Shown here piece after piece: positions 1 to 7,292 of a stretch of 14,376 bases of DNA; position 1 is the stretch's first letter; each line of letters starts with the position of its first letter. Source of the DNA: CAMBDR01 sp046597185 (lineage in GTDB: Bacteria > Pseudomonadota > Gammaproteobacteria > Burkholderiales > Burkholderiaceae_D); contig JBKJLF010000177.1 of the NCBI GenBank assembly GCA_046597185.1, positions 1 through 14,376 on the forward strand, read 5' to 3'. The notes below the pieces were generated by a model, which did not search any database, was not told the DNA's origin, and saw only the letters and a list, made by a program, of their open reading frames with translations. Both the position numbers and the translations under genes were made by a program.

Positions 1-26
1 CTTCTTTATCGAAGGGGGTTTTTTTT
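1..26 (+). terminator. possible partial intrinsic terminator at window edge
   Basis: The window opens with CTTC, a short loop, GAAG, then a G run followed by eight T residues. This looks like the right arm of a GC-capped hairpin with a T tract, as in a rho-independent terminator of a plus-strand gene lying to the left. The left arm is cut off by the window edge, so the stem cannot be checked. Confidence 0.35.
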
Positions 27-152
27 GGCCGCGAATCCAACGTTTCGATTGTGCGACAGCGCACAACGAGATGACAAGCATTCACGCGCACTTTTATTGA
101 ACTTTTCGCACCAAATCAGAGAATCGCCGATTTCTGCTGCATCGCACAACAA

Positions 153-177
153 AAAAGCCGTCCTTGCGACGGCTTTT
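153..177 (-). terminator. hairpin terminator of the minus-strand polysaccharide operon
   Basis: A perfect inverted repeat, AAAAGCCGTC and GACGGCTTTT, is separated by a 5-base loop (CTTGC). On the minus strand the GC stem is followed by an uninterrupted run of six T residues, the classic rho-independent form. It lies about 130 bases past the stop codon of the export gene at 308. On the plus strand the stem is followed by only four T residues, so weak bidirectional use is possible. Confidence 0.8.
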
Positions 178-307
178 CAGCAGCTAAAACGTGAAGCCGC
201 TTGCGCTGCGCATCACTTGCAAGAGCTTCGCAAGCCAACAACAGACAATCAGGCAGTTTTGCTGTGGCGCTAAACCAAGACAGCCTTGTTTCTCAAGGAT
301 TCTGTTT

Positions 308-1495
308 CTAGTTGTTGATCAGGCGATCTAGCTGGAAATAGGTAGATACCGTCGGCAACAACTGCCCCAATACGCGGTTATATTTCGAGAAATCGGTCGC
401 CGAGACGTAAACCACATCACGGGCTTGCAGAGGGAACCGCTCGGCCAACAACAAACTCTCCGCGCGGGTTAAATCCAGCGCGAACACCTTGGGTAGCAGC
501 TGCGCCGCCAGCGGATCTTTCTGCTCTCCAGTATCGGTGTCAGGGGTCGGCGCTGCGGGTAGCTCTCTACGACGAAAAATGAAGATCGCTGCCGCATTGG
601 CACCAATTTTGTCCAAGCCACCACCTTGAGTCAGAGCTTCGGCCAGCGAAATCTCGCTACGTCCACGGACGATAGTCTTTTGGGTGTTGAACTCACCCAG
701 GAGGAAAATCTTGTCGTTGGAAATATCGGGTACATTGAGCAGGTCGCCTGCTTTCAGGCGGACATTGGCGCGGGCATCTCCACGCTCCAGGTCGCCGAAA
801 TAGAGCTGCGTCACCACGCCGTCGCGGGTCAGTTGCACGCGGTTCCGGTTAGACAATTCCGTGAAGCCACCCTTGCTGGCAATCACGTCCAGCGCCCCCA
901 CCGGGGTATCAGTGAGAAACAACGGCCCCGGCTGGTTCACTTCACCAGTCACATAAATGCGTTGCGAGCGGAACTCGGTGACGCGGATATCAATCTGCGG
1001 CTCGCGGATGAACTTAGCGAGTGGGCCGGCAATTTTCTGGCGCAGTTCTGAGGTGGTCAGACCCGCGGCCTTGATAGTGCCAATGTAGGGGAAAAACATG
1101 GTGCCATCCGGCTCGATTATGCGGCCACTGGAGGCGGAGTCGCCCTGCGCCTGACCGCTGGGGTTATTCAGCTCCGGGTGCTCCCAGATCACCACACGGA
1201 TCACATCACCTGTCCCGATACGGTAGACGTACGGGTCACTGCTCTCAGGCACGGTTTGCAGGCCAGCAGCGCGTGTGGCGGCGGCACTTTTCAGGGCTTC
1301 GGCAAAGAGCACTTCGGCGGTGAGCGGCACCACTTCCAAGCCGGGGATGGGTTTGTCATTGGCGTCTGCGCTGTCGATCTGGTTGCGCATACCAGGCAGG
1401 ATGCTGCATGCGCTGAGGCTCAGGACGGTGGCAAGGGTCGCCAGGGGGAGGAGAAAATCAGAGCACTTGGAGCGAGCGGGCAATGGCTGTGACAT
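308..1495 (-). CDS. Wza-type polysaccharide export outer-membrane lipoprotein
   Basis: This is a 395-residue polysaccharide export (OPX) protein, expected to form the outer-membrane channel for a capsule, EPS or similar polymer. Residues 1-30 form a lipoprotein signal peptide with lipobox L-S-A-C and the lipidated Cys at 30. A Poly_export domain starts near residue 90 (YRIGTGDVIRVVIWEHPEL). SLBB-like segments follow: YVTGEVNQPGPL at 181-192 and FLLGEFNTQ at 264-272. The C-terminus (NRVLGQLLPTVSTYFQLDRL) resembles the membrane-spanning helix region of Wza relatives. The ATG at 1495 was chosen because it has an AGGA motif about 7 bases upstream and begins directly with the signal peptide; the frame is open up to 1564 without a better start. 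It is the last gene of the operon and is separated from the preceding gene by 96 bases containing an inverted repeat. Confidence 0.92.
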   Translation of the reverse strand: MSQPLPARSKCSDFLLPLATLATVLSLSACSILPGMRNQIDSADANDKPIPGLEVVPLTAEVLFAEALKSAAATRAAGLQTVPESSDPYVYRIGTGDVIRVVIWEHPELNNPSGQAQGDSASSGRIIEPDGTMFFPYIGTIKAAGLTTSELRQKIAGPLAKFIREPQIDIRVTEFRSQRIYVTGEVNQPGPLFLTDTPVGALDVIASKGGFTELSNRNRVQLTRDGVVTQLYFGDLERGDARANVRLKAGDLLNVPDISNDKIFLLGEFNTQKTIVRGRSEISLAEALTQGGGLDKIGANAAAIFIFRRRELPAAPTPDTDTGEQKDPLAAQLLPKVFALDLTRAESLLLAERFPLQARDVVYVSATDFSKYNRVLGQLLPTVSTYFQLDRLINN

Positions 1496-1533
1496 GGCGA
1501 ATCCTGAAAGTTTTTTGGGTATCTGGAAATCAG

Positions 1534-1553
1534 TTGCAGAGGTGACTCTGCAA
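1534..1553. repeat. perfect 8-bp inverted repeat upstream of the export gene
   Basis: TTGCAGAG and CTCTGCAA flank a 4-base spacer (GTGA) in the 96-base gap between the sugar-phosphate transferase stop and the export gene start. There is no T tract after it on either strand, so it is not a standard terminator. It could be an operator or an mRNA hairpin that tunes expression of the export gene separately from the upstream genes. The structure is visible; the role is inference. Confidence 0.5.
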
Positions 1554-1591
1554 AGCACTCGCATCTTAATTCAAGCGAGCGTGCTCAACAC

Positions 1592-2617
1592 TTAGATGCT
1601 GGGCTTTGGCGCATCGGGCACGCCCGGTTTGTAGCGGGCGGCCAGCGCCAGCAGTGGCAGCACCGCTAGCAAGGCCAAGCCAGCACCCCAAGCGGGATAG
1701 CAGCCCGCCACAGTAGCCAGCGGCCACAACCAGCAGACATTGATGAGCAGAACCGTGATGGTGACTGGACGATGCCCACCCCAGCGACGCGAGGCTTTCT
1801 GATAGACATGATTGCGATGAGCGTCCGAGAGTTTTTCGCCGCGTCGCCAGCGGGCGATGAGTGTCCAGTTGGCATCGACGATGAACACCGCGAACAGGAT
1901 GAACCAGACCCAGGCGTTCAAGCCCTGTTGATTGGTCAGCAGCAGGAACGCCGCGACTAGAAACCCTAGGTAGCCGCTGCCGACATCGCCCATAAAGATT
2001 TTGGCGGGCGGCCAGTTCCACAGCAAATAACCCGCTGAGGCCGCCGCCCAGCCGAGCAGCAGCAGCGAGATATCACCGCCCGCTGCCAGCAGGACGAGTT
2101 GTGCGCCGAGTGCAAGGCAGGCGGCTTCGACGGCGGCGATGCCATCAAGACCATCCATGAAATTGAACAGGTTTATGCACCAAATCACGCCGATGAAAGA
2201 CAGCGGCACACCCAGCCAGCCCCAGGCCAGAAAGTAGTCGGGTAAGGGCAATCCGGGCACCGGCCCCAGCAGGATCAAGGCCAGCACTGCCGCGCTGCCA
2301 TGCACCACAAGGCGCGTACGTGGTTTCAGGGGGCTGCGATCATCCAGATAACCTGCAATGGCAACGGCACCACCGCCCAGCACCATAGCGGCAGTAATTT
2401 TTGCGCTGACCATGCTGAGCAGCAGCAGCAGCAGCAGCAGAGCATTGAAGGCGAGGACAATCGCCACCCCACCGCCGCGCGGCGTGGCGACGCTATGCGA
2501 ACTGCGGTCGTTAGGAATATCGAGCAACTGCTTGCGCAGCGCGAACTCGCGCGCGGCATAGGTCAACAGCCAAGTCAGCGCAAAAGTCCCGAAGATCAAA
2601 CCTGCTTGCAGCTTCAT
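1592..2617 (-). CDS. WbpL/WecA-like undecaprenyl-phosphate sugar-1-phosphate transferase (glycosyltransferase family 4, MraY type)
   Basis: This is a 341-residue polytopic inner-membrane enzyme expected to move a HexNAc- or QuiNAc/FucNAc-type sugar-1-phosphate from its UDP donor onto undecaprenyl phosphate, the first step of glycan assembly. Family motifs are present in order: DIPNDRSSH at 33-41, a GYLDDR aspartate pair (D92, D93), NLFNFMDGLDG at 149-159, KIFMGDVGSG near 206-215, and a histidine motif HRNH at 267-270 close to HxH of the family. Many hydrophobic segments span the protein. The ATG at 2617 overlaps the stop of the upstream reductase gene as ATGA and begins with a membrane helix, so it is preferred over the longer open frame to 2749. 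A run of eight Leu codons, seven of them CTG, sits in the second helix. The neighbouring WbpV-like gene suggests a WbpL-like QuiNAc or FucNAc specificity. Confidence 0.9.
   Translation of the reverse strand: MKLQAGLIFGTFALTWLLTYAAREFALRKQLLDIPNDRSSHSVATPRGGGVAIVLAFNALLLLLLLLSMVSAKITAAMVLGGGAVAIAGYLDDRSPLKPRTRLVVHGSAAVLALILLGPVPGLPLPDYFLAWGWLGVPLSFIGVIWCINLFNFMDGLDGIAAVEAACLALGAQLVLLAAGGDISLLLLGWAAASAGYLLWNWPPAKIFMGDVGSGYLGFLVAAFLLLTNQQGLNAWVWFILFAVFIVDANWTLIARWRRGEKLSDAHRNHVYQKASRRWGGHRPVTITVLLINVCWLWPLATVAGCYPAWGAGLALLAVLPLLALAARYKPGVPDAPKPSI
2418..2438. repeat. trinucleotide (AGC/CTG)7 run inside the transferase gene
   Basis: Seven consecutive AGC units on the plus strand encode a leucine run in a membrane helix of the minus-strand transferase. 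Being a multiple of three, length change would alter helix length rather than reading frame. Confidence 0.8.
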
Positions 2618-3576
2618 TTCTGGCTCTCCGCAGTGATCTGTTTGGTGGCCTGGGCGGCCCAATCGGACAGACCTTTTTCGGCACTCAGCACCGGCTGCCA
2701 CAGCAACAGGCGAGCGGCCTTGCCCGCATCGACCTGTAAGGAGCCGCAAAGCTTTTTATAAGTGCGCTGCTGGCCGACAAAAGCAGCGCTTAGGCCGAGC
2801 AGAGCTGGCGACAGCGGCCACAATCTGTCGCGCGCCCCACCCCCGCGCGCCAGCACGCGCAGCAATTGCGGGGTGGATAGATCATCGCCATCGGCAATCA
2901 GAAACAGTTCGTTGGCGGCAGCGGGATGCACGGCCGCCAGCAGCAGGAAATCGCAAAGATTTTCGCGCGAGACAAAGCTGCGGCGGTTATCCAATGCCGC
3001 CAGCGGCAAGGGCAAGCCTGCACGGGCGAGTTTGAGCAGGCGCGCAAAATTACCTGGTGCGCCAAGGCCATAAACCAAGGGCGGGCGTACGATCACCAGC
3101 GCCATGCCCAGAGTGGTGCAGAGCGTGCGTAGCGCGTTCTCAGCCTCCAGCTTTGATACCGCATACGGCTCGGCGGGTTGCGGTATATCGGTTTCGCGGA
3201 AGGGCTGGCCGCTGGTGCTCTCGCCATTGACGCCGATGGAGCTGACATAGACCATCCGCCCTGCTCCGGCCTGCCGAGCAGCCCTTGCCACCGCGAGGCT
3301 GACTACGACATTGGCGGCCCGGAAAGCCGCCATCGGGTCGGCGGCGTCATCGCGTAATTGATGTGCTCTGGCGGCGACGTGAATCACTACATCCAGATGG
3401 CCTAGGTCACTGCCAGCAAGCGCATCGTCGTGCCCGATGGACACCATGCCGCCAGCCACTGGTAAAGCCGCTGGATTGCGTGAACTGGCAAGTACCTGCC
3501 AGCCCCGCTCTGCAGCCAGCGTGCACAGCCTATACCCCACAAAACCGCTGGCACCTGTCACCCAAACTCTTCTCAT
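2614..3576 (-). CDS. NAD-dependent epimerase/dehydratase, WbpV-like
   Basis: This is a 320-residue extended short-chain dehydrogenase. The N-terminal Rossmann motif TGASGFVG is at 7-14. The catalytic elements are SSIG (Ser 112/113) and YxxxK as YAVSK (Tyr138, Lys142). The segment VRPPLVYG at 163-170 and the following NFARLL and DNRRSFVS elements closely resemble WbpV-type enzymes. In Pseudomonas and Rhizobium those reduce C4 of UDP-4-keto-6-deoxy-GlcNAc to give UDP-QuiNAc or act on related UDP sugars. The start ATG at 3576 overlaps the stop of the upstream glycosyltransferase as ATGA, and its own stop overlaps the next start in the same way, so the three genes are translationally coupled. The pairing with a WbpL/WecA-like transferase immediately downstream supports a role in making the primer sugar. 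Exact substrate is inferred, and a 4-epimerase remains possible. Confidence 0.87.
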   Translation of the reverse strand: MRRVWVTGASGFVGYRLCTLAAERGWQVLASSRNPAALPVAGGMVSIGHDDALAGSDLGHLDVVIHVAARAHQLRDDAADPMAAFRAANVVVSLAVARAARQAGAGRMVYVSSIGVNGESTSGQPFRETDIPQPAEPYAVSKLEAENALRTLCTTLGMALVIVRPPLVYGLGAPGNFARLLKLARAGLPLPLAALDNRRSFVSRENLCDFLLLAAVHPAAANELFLIADGDDLSTPQLLRVLARGGGARDRLWPLSPALLGLSAAFVGQQRTYKKLCGSLQVDAGKAARLLLWQPVLSAEKGLSDWAAQATKQITAESQK

Positions 3577-4733
3577 GCGCTTGGCTCCGAGTCAGCAAAA
3601 GGCAGGAAACGCGTGTGCAGATTGCGGGCCTGCATCACCTCGTCATACACCGCTAAAGTGCCTCGGAACATGCGATCGAAAGTGAACTCCGCCTCGAAGC
3701 GCGCGCGCCCGGCGGCCCCCATTGCGGCGCGTTGTTGTGGATCAGTGAGCAGGCTGCGCAGACGCGCAGTCAGCACCGTGGGGTCATCCCGCGGTACCAG
3801 ATGTCCGGTGCTGCCTTCAGCGACAGATTCCGCTACGCCCGCCACATCCGTGGCAACCACCGGCAGACCCGCGCGCATGCCTTCCAGAATCGAGCGCGGA
3901 AAACCCTCCCAATGCGAGATCAGCACAAAAATATCGGCGTTGCGCAGCAACTCGCCCACATCGTTGCGCAGGCCCAGAAACCGCACGCGTTCGGCAATCT
4001 TCAACTCGGCTGCGAGGGCTTGCAGCGTGGGCAGCAAAGGTCCTTCGCCAATCAAATCCAGTTGCCAGGACAGGTCTAGCAATTGCGCCAGTGCCAGCAA
4101 CAGCGTGCGGTGGTCTTTTTGCTCATCAAGCCGCGCCGTCATCACCATCCGCAAAGGCACTGTTGTGTCTTTCGGCTCTGCCGAACAGGGCAGGAACGGC
4201 ATGCCGTTGTGAATCGCCCGCAGGCGCTTTTCACCGCCAACGCCAGCCACCAGCGCAATGCGGCGATCAAACTCCGAGACGGTGATGATACGGTCAGCCA
4301 ATGCCCCAGCAAACCGCTCGGCCTGCCGGTAGATCGCCGCCGTCAGCTTGCCCACGCCATCGGTAAACGCCCAGCCGTGAGCTGTGAACACCACCGGTAC
4401 CCCAGCGCGGCGGCAGGCAATACGCACTAGCAACCCAGCCTTGGAGGAATGCGCCGACACCAGCGTGGGCCGCAGCGTACGCAGCAGTTGCACCAACTCG
4501 CGGCAAGCTTTCATGTCGCTTGTAGGGCGCACCGGCCTGACTAGATATTGGAGGTTGATGATCGGGATTTCGCGTTGCCGCAATTGCGCCAGATAGGGAC
4601 CATCGCCACCAACCGCCACCCGTGCATCGATACCCTGACGCCGCAAGGCAGTCGCCATATCACGGACGTGGATGTGAGCACCACCGATGGCATCGGAGCG
4701 GGTAATGACGAACAACACGATGGGGGCAAGCAT
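3573..4733 (-). CDS. glycosyltransferase, GT-B fold, GT4 family
   Basis: This is a 386-residue retaining glycosyltransferase that would add a sugar from a nucleotide donor to the lipid-linked glycan at the cytoplasmic face. The N-terminal acceptor domain carries a GGAH element (17-20) and a VSAHSSKAG segment (92-100). The C-terminal GT4 domain shows an IGEGP donor loop near 228-232 and the E-x7-E motif EGFPRSILE with Glu276 and Glu284. The frame stays open to 4901, but the extra N-terminal part has no family character; ATG 4733 begins directly with the first beta strand (APIVLFVITRSD). An alternative ATG lies at 4784. None has a strong ribosome binding site, so the start is uncertain. It is the first gene of the operon and its stop overlaps the next start as ATGA. 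Confidence 0.88.
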   Translation of the reverse strand: MLAPIVLFVITRSDAIGGAHIHVRDMATALRRQGIDARVAVGGDGPYLAQLRQREIPIINLQYLVRPVRPTSDMKACRELVQLLRTLRPTLVSAHSSKAGLLVRIACRRAGVPVVFTAHGWAFTDGVGKLTAAIYRQAERFAGALADRIITVSEFDRRIALVAGVGGEKRLRAIHNGMPFLPCSAEPKDTTVPLRMVMTARLDEQKDHRTLLLALAQLLDLSWQLDLIGEGPLLPTLQALAAELKIAERVRFLGLRNDVGELLRNADIFVLISHWEGFPRSILEGMRAGLPVVATDVAGVAESVAEGSTGHLVPRDDPTVLTARLRSLLTDPQQRAAMGAAGRARFEAEFTFDRMFRGTLAVYDEVMQARNLHTRFLPFADSEPSA

Positions 4734-4872
4734 GGGCAGCAACAAAATCACCGGAGCGTGGCAGGCATTACGGGGGCAGCGCATCAATTGAAGGATGCTG
4801 AAAAGTCCAAGTGTGCTTACTCCCCTCAAAGCTTGATATTTTATCTGCCCCACCCGCACGTCGCACCCTGAA

Positions 4873-4901
4873 AAGACATTGCCTGCGGGCGGCGGTATCA
4901 T
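4873..4901 (+). promoter_or_regulatory. candidate sigma70 promoter for the dioxygenase gene
   Basis: AAGACA (4873-4878) and TATCAT (4896-4901) are spaced by 17 bases, four and five matches to the consensus hexamers. They lie about 60 bases upstream of the preferred dioxygenase start, in the 230-base divergent gap between the minus-strand glycosyltransferase and the plus-strand genes. On the minus strand a TAAAAT box near 4845 could serve the opposite operon, but its -35 match is poor. Confidence 0.35.
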
Positions 4902-4963
4902 TGGTTGCCCTCAATATCCGCGCACGCCAGCTTGGCGATTGCAAACCTATCGCTTGCCATCCA

Positions 4964-5797
4964 ATGGCATCTCAACAAAAGACAGCTAACCCAATGGGCC
5001 TCACCGAAACCGAACTTGCCACACTGAAAAAAGATGGCTTTGTCGGACCGTTTGATCTCGAAGGCTGTATTGATTGCGCGGCGGTCGAGTCTGATGCCCG
5101 CCGTCTACGCTTTATCGGCGAGTGGTACAAGGGTGCGCATATGTTCAAGGGCGCAGCATTCAACGCCAGCACGGATCGCGCCATCACGACGCGCCTGCAA
5201 TCCGCACTCGGCGATGACCTGTTGATGTGGTCCTCCGAGCTGATGCTGAAACCGCCCGGCCAGCCGCACCGCTGGCACTCGGATATCGAAGCCGTGTCGT
5301 GGAACACACTGAATATCTGGATGGCCCTGCGCAATGTCACCGACGAATCCACCCTGCGCCTCGTGCCTGGCAGCCACCTCTGGGACGTGATGCCGCAAAA
5401 CCTGCCTGACTTGGATGTGCAAAGCGAAGCCGCCGTGCTCGAGTCCGCGCGTCGCTACGACCCCAAGGCCATGATCGCGCGCATCCCGATGAAAGAAGGC
5501 CAGTTCGCCATTTTTGATGGCCGCGCCTGGCACGGCACCGAAAATCCGACGGCGCGGGTGCGTACCGCCCTGCTCTGCCAGTTTTCGCCGCCCAGCGAGA
5601 TGGTGCGCCAGCCTCTATCGTATGGATTGCCAGCCAAATGGGCCGAGAGCTTGCCGCCCTGCATCGTGGTGGCCGGGCAGGCCAAAGGCTCACCGTCGCG
5701 CATCGAGCAGCTACGCACTCCGAGCCTAGCGCAAAACTCCAAGGCACGATTACGTATCCTAGCCGGTGCTGTACGCCGCCTGTCAAGCAGCTTATAG
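4964..5797 (+). CDS. phytanoyl-CoA dioxygenase (PhyH) family Fe(II)/2-oxoglutarate oxygenase
   Basis: This is a 277-residue enzyme of the PhyH superfamily, expected to hydroxylate or otherwise oxidise a small substrate using Fe(II), O2 and 2-oxoglutarate. The facial triad is clear: HSD gives His105 and Asp107 within QPHRWHSDIE, and the distal His190 lies in FDGRAWHGTENP. Arg200, ten residues further on, is in the position that binds the 2-oxoglutarate carboxylate. A VPGSHLW segment at 134-140 is also typical of the family. The frame is open from 4811, but family similarity begins only around residue 10-15 of the version starting at ATG 4964. ATG 4994 is an alternative; neither has a strong ribosome binding site. 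It diverges from the glycosyltransferase operon. In a glycan locus such enzymes may tailor a sugar or its acyl group; the substrate here is unknown. Confidence 0.85.
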   Translation: MASQQKTANPMGLTETELATLKKDGFVGPFDLEGCIDCAAVESDARRLRFIGEWYKGAHMFKGAAFNASTDRAITTRLQSALGDDLLMWSSELMLKPPGQPHRWHSDIEAVSWNTLNIWMALRNVTDESTLRLVPGSHLWDVMPQNLPDLDVQSEAAVLESARRYDPKAMIARIPMKEGQFAIFDGRAWHGTENPTARVRTALLCQFSPPSEMVRQPLSYGLPAKWAESLPPCIVVAGQAKGSPSRIEQLRTPSLAQNSKARLRILAGAVRRLSSSL

Positions 5798-5907
5798 CGC
5801 ACATCGCGATAGACCTTTACCTTTACTGCCTGGTAACGTTGTTGATGTGTTGTTCGGACAAAAACGGATACAAGAACCGGAACATCACGTCACTAGGCTA
5901 AGGGAGG

Positions 5908-6054
5908 TTTTTCTACTGCGCAGAGTTTCTTTTTGCCTTCTTGCCCCTCGTCTGGGTGGTCTACTACCAACTGCGGCGGCACTTTGCACTGCGTGTTGGC
6001 AAAAACGAACCCCCGGCAGAAGCCCGATGCGCAAAGGCCAGCGATAACTCTTGA
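5908..6054 (+). pseudogene. remnant of the N-terminus of an MBOAT (AlgI-like) O-acyltransferase
   Basis: In the 350-base gap between the dioxygenase and the oxidoreductase, one plus-strand frame reads FFYCAEFLFAFLPLVWVVYY and then QLRRHFALRVGK before losing any recognisable character and ending at a TGA at 6052. This matches the usual beginning of AlgI/DltB-type membrane-bound O-acyltransferases (an N-F-x-S-x-E-F-L-F-x-F-L-P pattern followed by a short helix and basic turn). There is no ATG, only a GGGAGG-like ribosome binding site at 5902-5907 followed by TTTTTC, so the start is lost, and more than 90 percent of the usual length of about 450-500 residues is missing. It looks like a deletion remnant of a polymer O-acetylation gene. 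The rest of the gap (5798-5900 and 6055-6147) shows nothing else that I recognise. Confidence 0.5.
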
Positions 6055-6147
6055 TAGTCAGTGTTTTTGCAGGAATTACGATCTTTACGAGTTTGAGCAC
6101 TTATGTGCGCTGCGGCATTTTAGCCAACACCGATAATTTTTCCCTGC

Positions 6148-7260
6148 ATGAAAACCAACCCACTGTCCCCTATCCGCTGGGGAATCCTCGGCACCGGCCA
6201 GGTCGCCCAAGTCTTTGCGCGCGGCCTGCAAGCCCTGCCCGATGCCAAGCTCGCTGCAATCGGCTCGCGCAGCCAAGCTACCGCCCAAGAATTTGCCGAC
6301 GCACTGCAAGTGCCCAAAGCCTACGGCGCGTATGAAGAACTGGTGGCCGATCCCGAACTCGACATCATCTACATTGCCACCCCGCACCAACGGCACAAGG
6401 ATGACTGCCTGCTGGTGCTCAGCGCTGGCAAGGCCGTGCTCTGTGAAAAGCCCTTTGCCAGCAACGCCGCCGAAGCCCAGCTCGTGATGGACACCGCCCG
6501 GGCCAAAAACCTGTTCTGCATGGAGGCGATGTGGATGCGCTTCATGCCGCTGATTTTGGAAGTGGCCACACTCATCCAGCAAAAAGCCATCGGCGAAGTG
6601 CGCCTGCTCACCGCCGACAACGGTAGGGCCACGCGCTACGACCCCGCGCACCGCATGTTCCGCCCTGAACTCGGTGGTAGCTGCCTGTTGGATCGCGGTG
6701 TCTACCCGCTGGCACTGGCCCAATGTCTTTTCGGCGAGCCAACGGCCATCAGCAGCCAGATCAGCTACAGCGAAACCGGCGTGGATGAACAGGTCGCCAT
6801 CACCATGTGCTACGCCAACGGCACGATGGCGTTGCTCGCTTCCAGCCTCACCGCCCACACCAGCAACGAGGCCGTCATCACCGGCAGCCACGGCAGCATC
6901 CGCATCCACGCGCCCTACTACAACCCGACCAAGGTGACGGTCTGGACACGCCCACCCAAGTCAGCCCCTGTATCGGGTGGCAATATCCGCCGCTGGGGCC
7001 GCAAACAGAAGCTGATGGAGGCGATCAAATCCAGCTGGCCCGGACAATGGCTGATCGCCGCCATTTATGAATCGCAATGGCCGCGCCGCAAGGGACAGAA
7101 GCAGGTACTGTTCCGGCCACACACTGGCAATGGCTACCACTACCAGGCGGCTGAGGCCATGCGCTGTCTGCGGGCGGGGGAATTGGATAGCCCTTTGATG
7201 CCTTTAGGTGATTCAATCAAGGTTCTGCAGGCCGTTGATCGCATAAAGTGGCCTGGGTGA
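6148..7260 (+). CDS. Gfo/Idh/MocA family oxidoreductase, dihydrodiol-dehydrogenase-like
   Basis: This is a 370-residue NAD(P)-dependent sugar or diol oxidoreductase. The N-terminal Rossmann motif GILGTGQVA is at 12-20, the catalytic-lysine motif EKP is at 100-102, and MEAMWMRFMP is typical of the trans-1,2-dihydrobenzenediol dehydrogenase / xylose dehydrogenase branch. In that branch the usual His of the H-x-x-D motif is replaced by Tyr, as here in LLDRGVYPLALAQ. The length is slightly greater than the common 330-350 residues. There is no clear ribosome binding site before ATG 6148. It follows the MBOAT remnant and precedes the sialidase gene by 32 bases on the same strand, so the two may share a transcript. 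Substrate unknown; an oxidised sugar nucleotide or a free sugar is likely. Confidence 0.85.
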   Translation: MKTNPLSPIRWGILGTGQVAQVFARGLQALPDAKLAAIGSRSQATAQEFADALQVPKAYGAYEELVADPELDIIYIATPHQRHKDDCLLVLSAGKAVLCEKPFASNAAEAQLVMDTARAKNLFCMEAMWMRFMPLILEVATLIQQKAIGEVRLLTADNGRATRYDPAHRMFRPELGGSCLLDRGVYPLALAQCLFGEPTAISSQISYSETGVDEQVAITMCYANGTMALLASSLTAHTSNEAVITGSHGSIRIHAPYYNPTKVTVWTRPPKSAPVSGGNIRRWGRKQKLMEAIKSSWPGQWLIAAIYESQWPRRKGQKQVLFRPHTGNGYHYQAAEAMRCLRAGELDSPLMPLGDSIKVLQAVDRIKWPG

Positions 7261-7292
7261 CTCAATGAAGATCATAGATATAGGGGAAAACC

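Noticed and set aside
25..273. Plus-strand open frame of 82 codons left of the export gene
   Set aside because: It has no ATG start or ribosome binding site, runs through the hairpin terminator at 153-177, and its translation shows no domain character.
2418..2438. CTG/AGC trinucleotide run considered as a phase-variation switch
   Set aside because: Units of three cannot shift the reading frame, and a leucine run is normal in a membrane helix.
2300..2761. Plus-strand open frame opposite the sugar-phosphate transferase
   Set aside because: A shadow of a strongly supported minus-strand membrane protein in G+C-rich DNA; its glutamine run is the complement of the leucine-coding CTG run.
6051..6147. 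Hydrophobic frame (VSVFAGITIFTSL) after the MBOAT remnant, considered as the start of an SGNH partner protein
   Set aside because: It is a single short hydrophobic stretch with no supported start and no downstream domain in frame, so a second pseudogene cannot be supported.
6085..6909. Long minus-strand open frame (274 codons) opposite the Gfo/Idh/MocA gene
   Set aside because: The plus-strand frame carries all family motifs. The antisense frame is rich in G, A, H and V as expected from codon shadowing, and has no recognisable domain.
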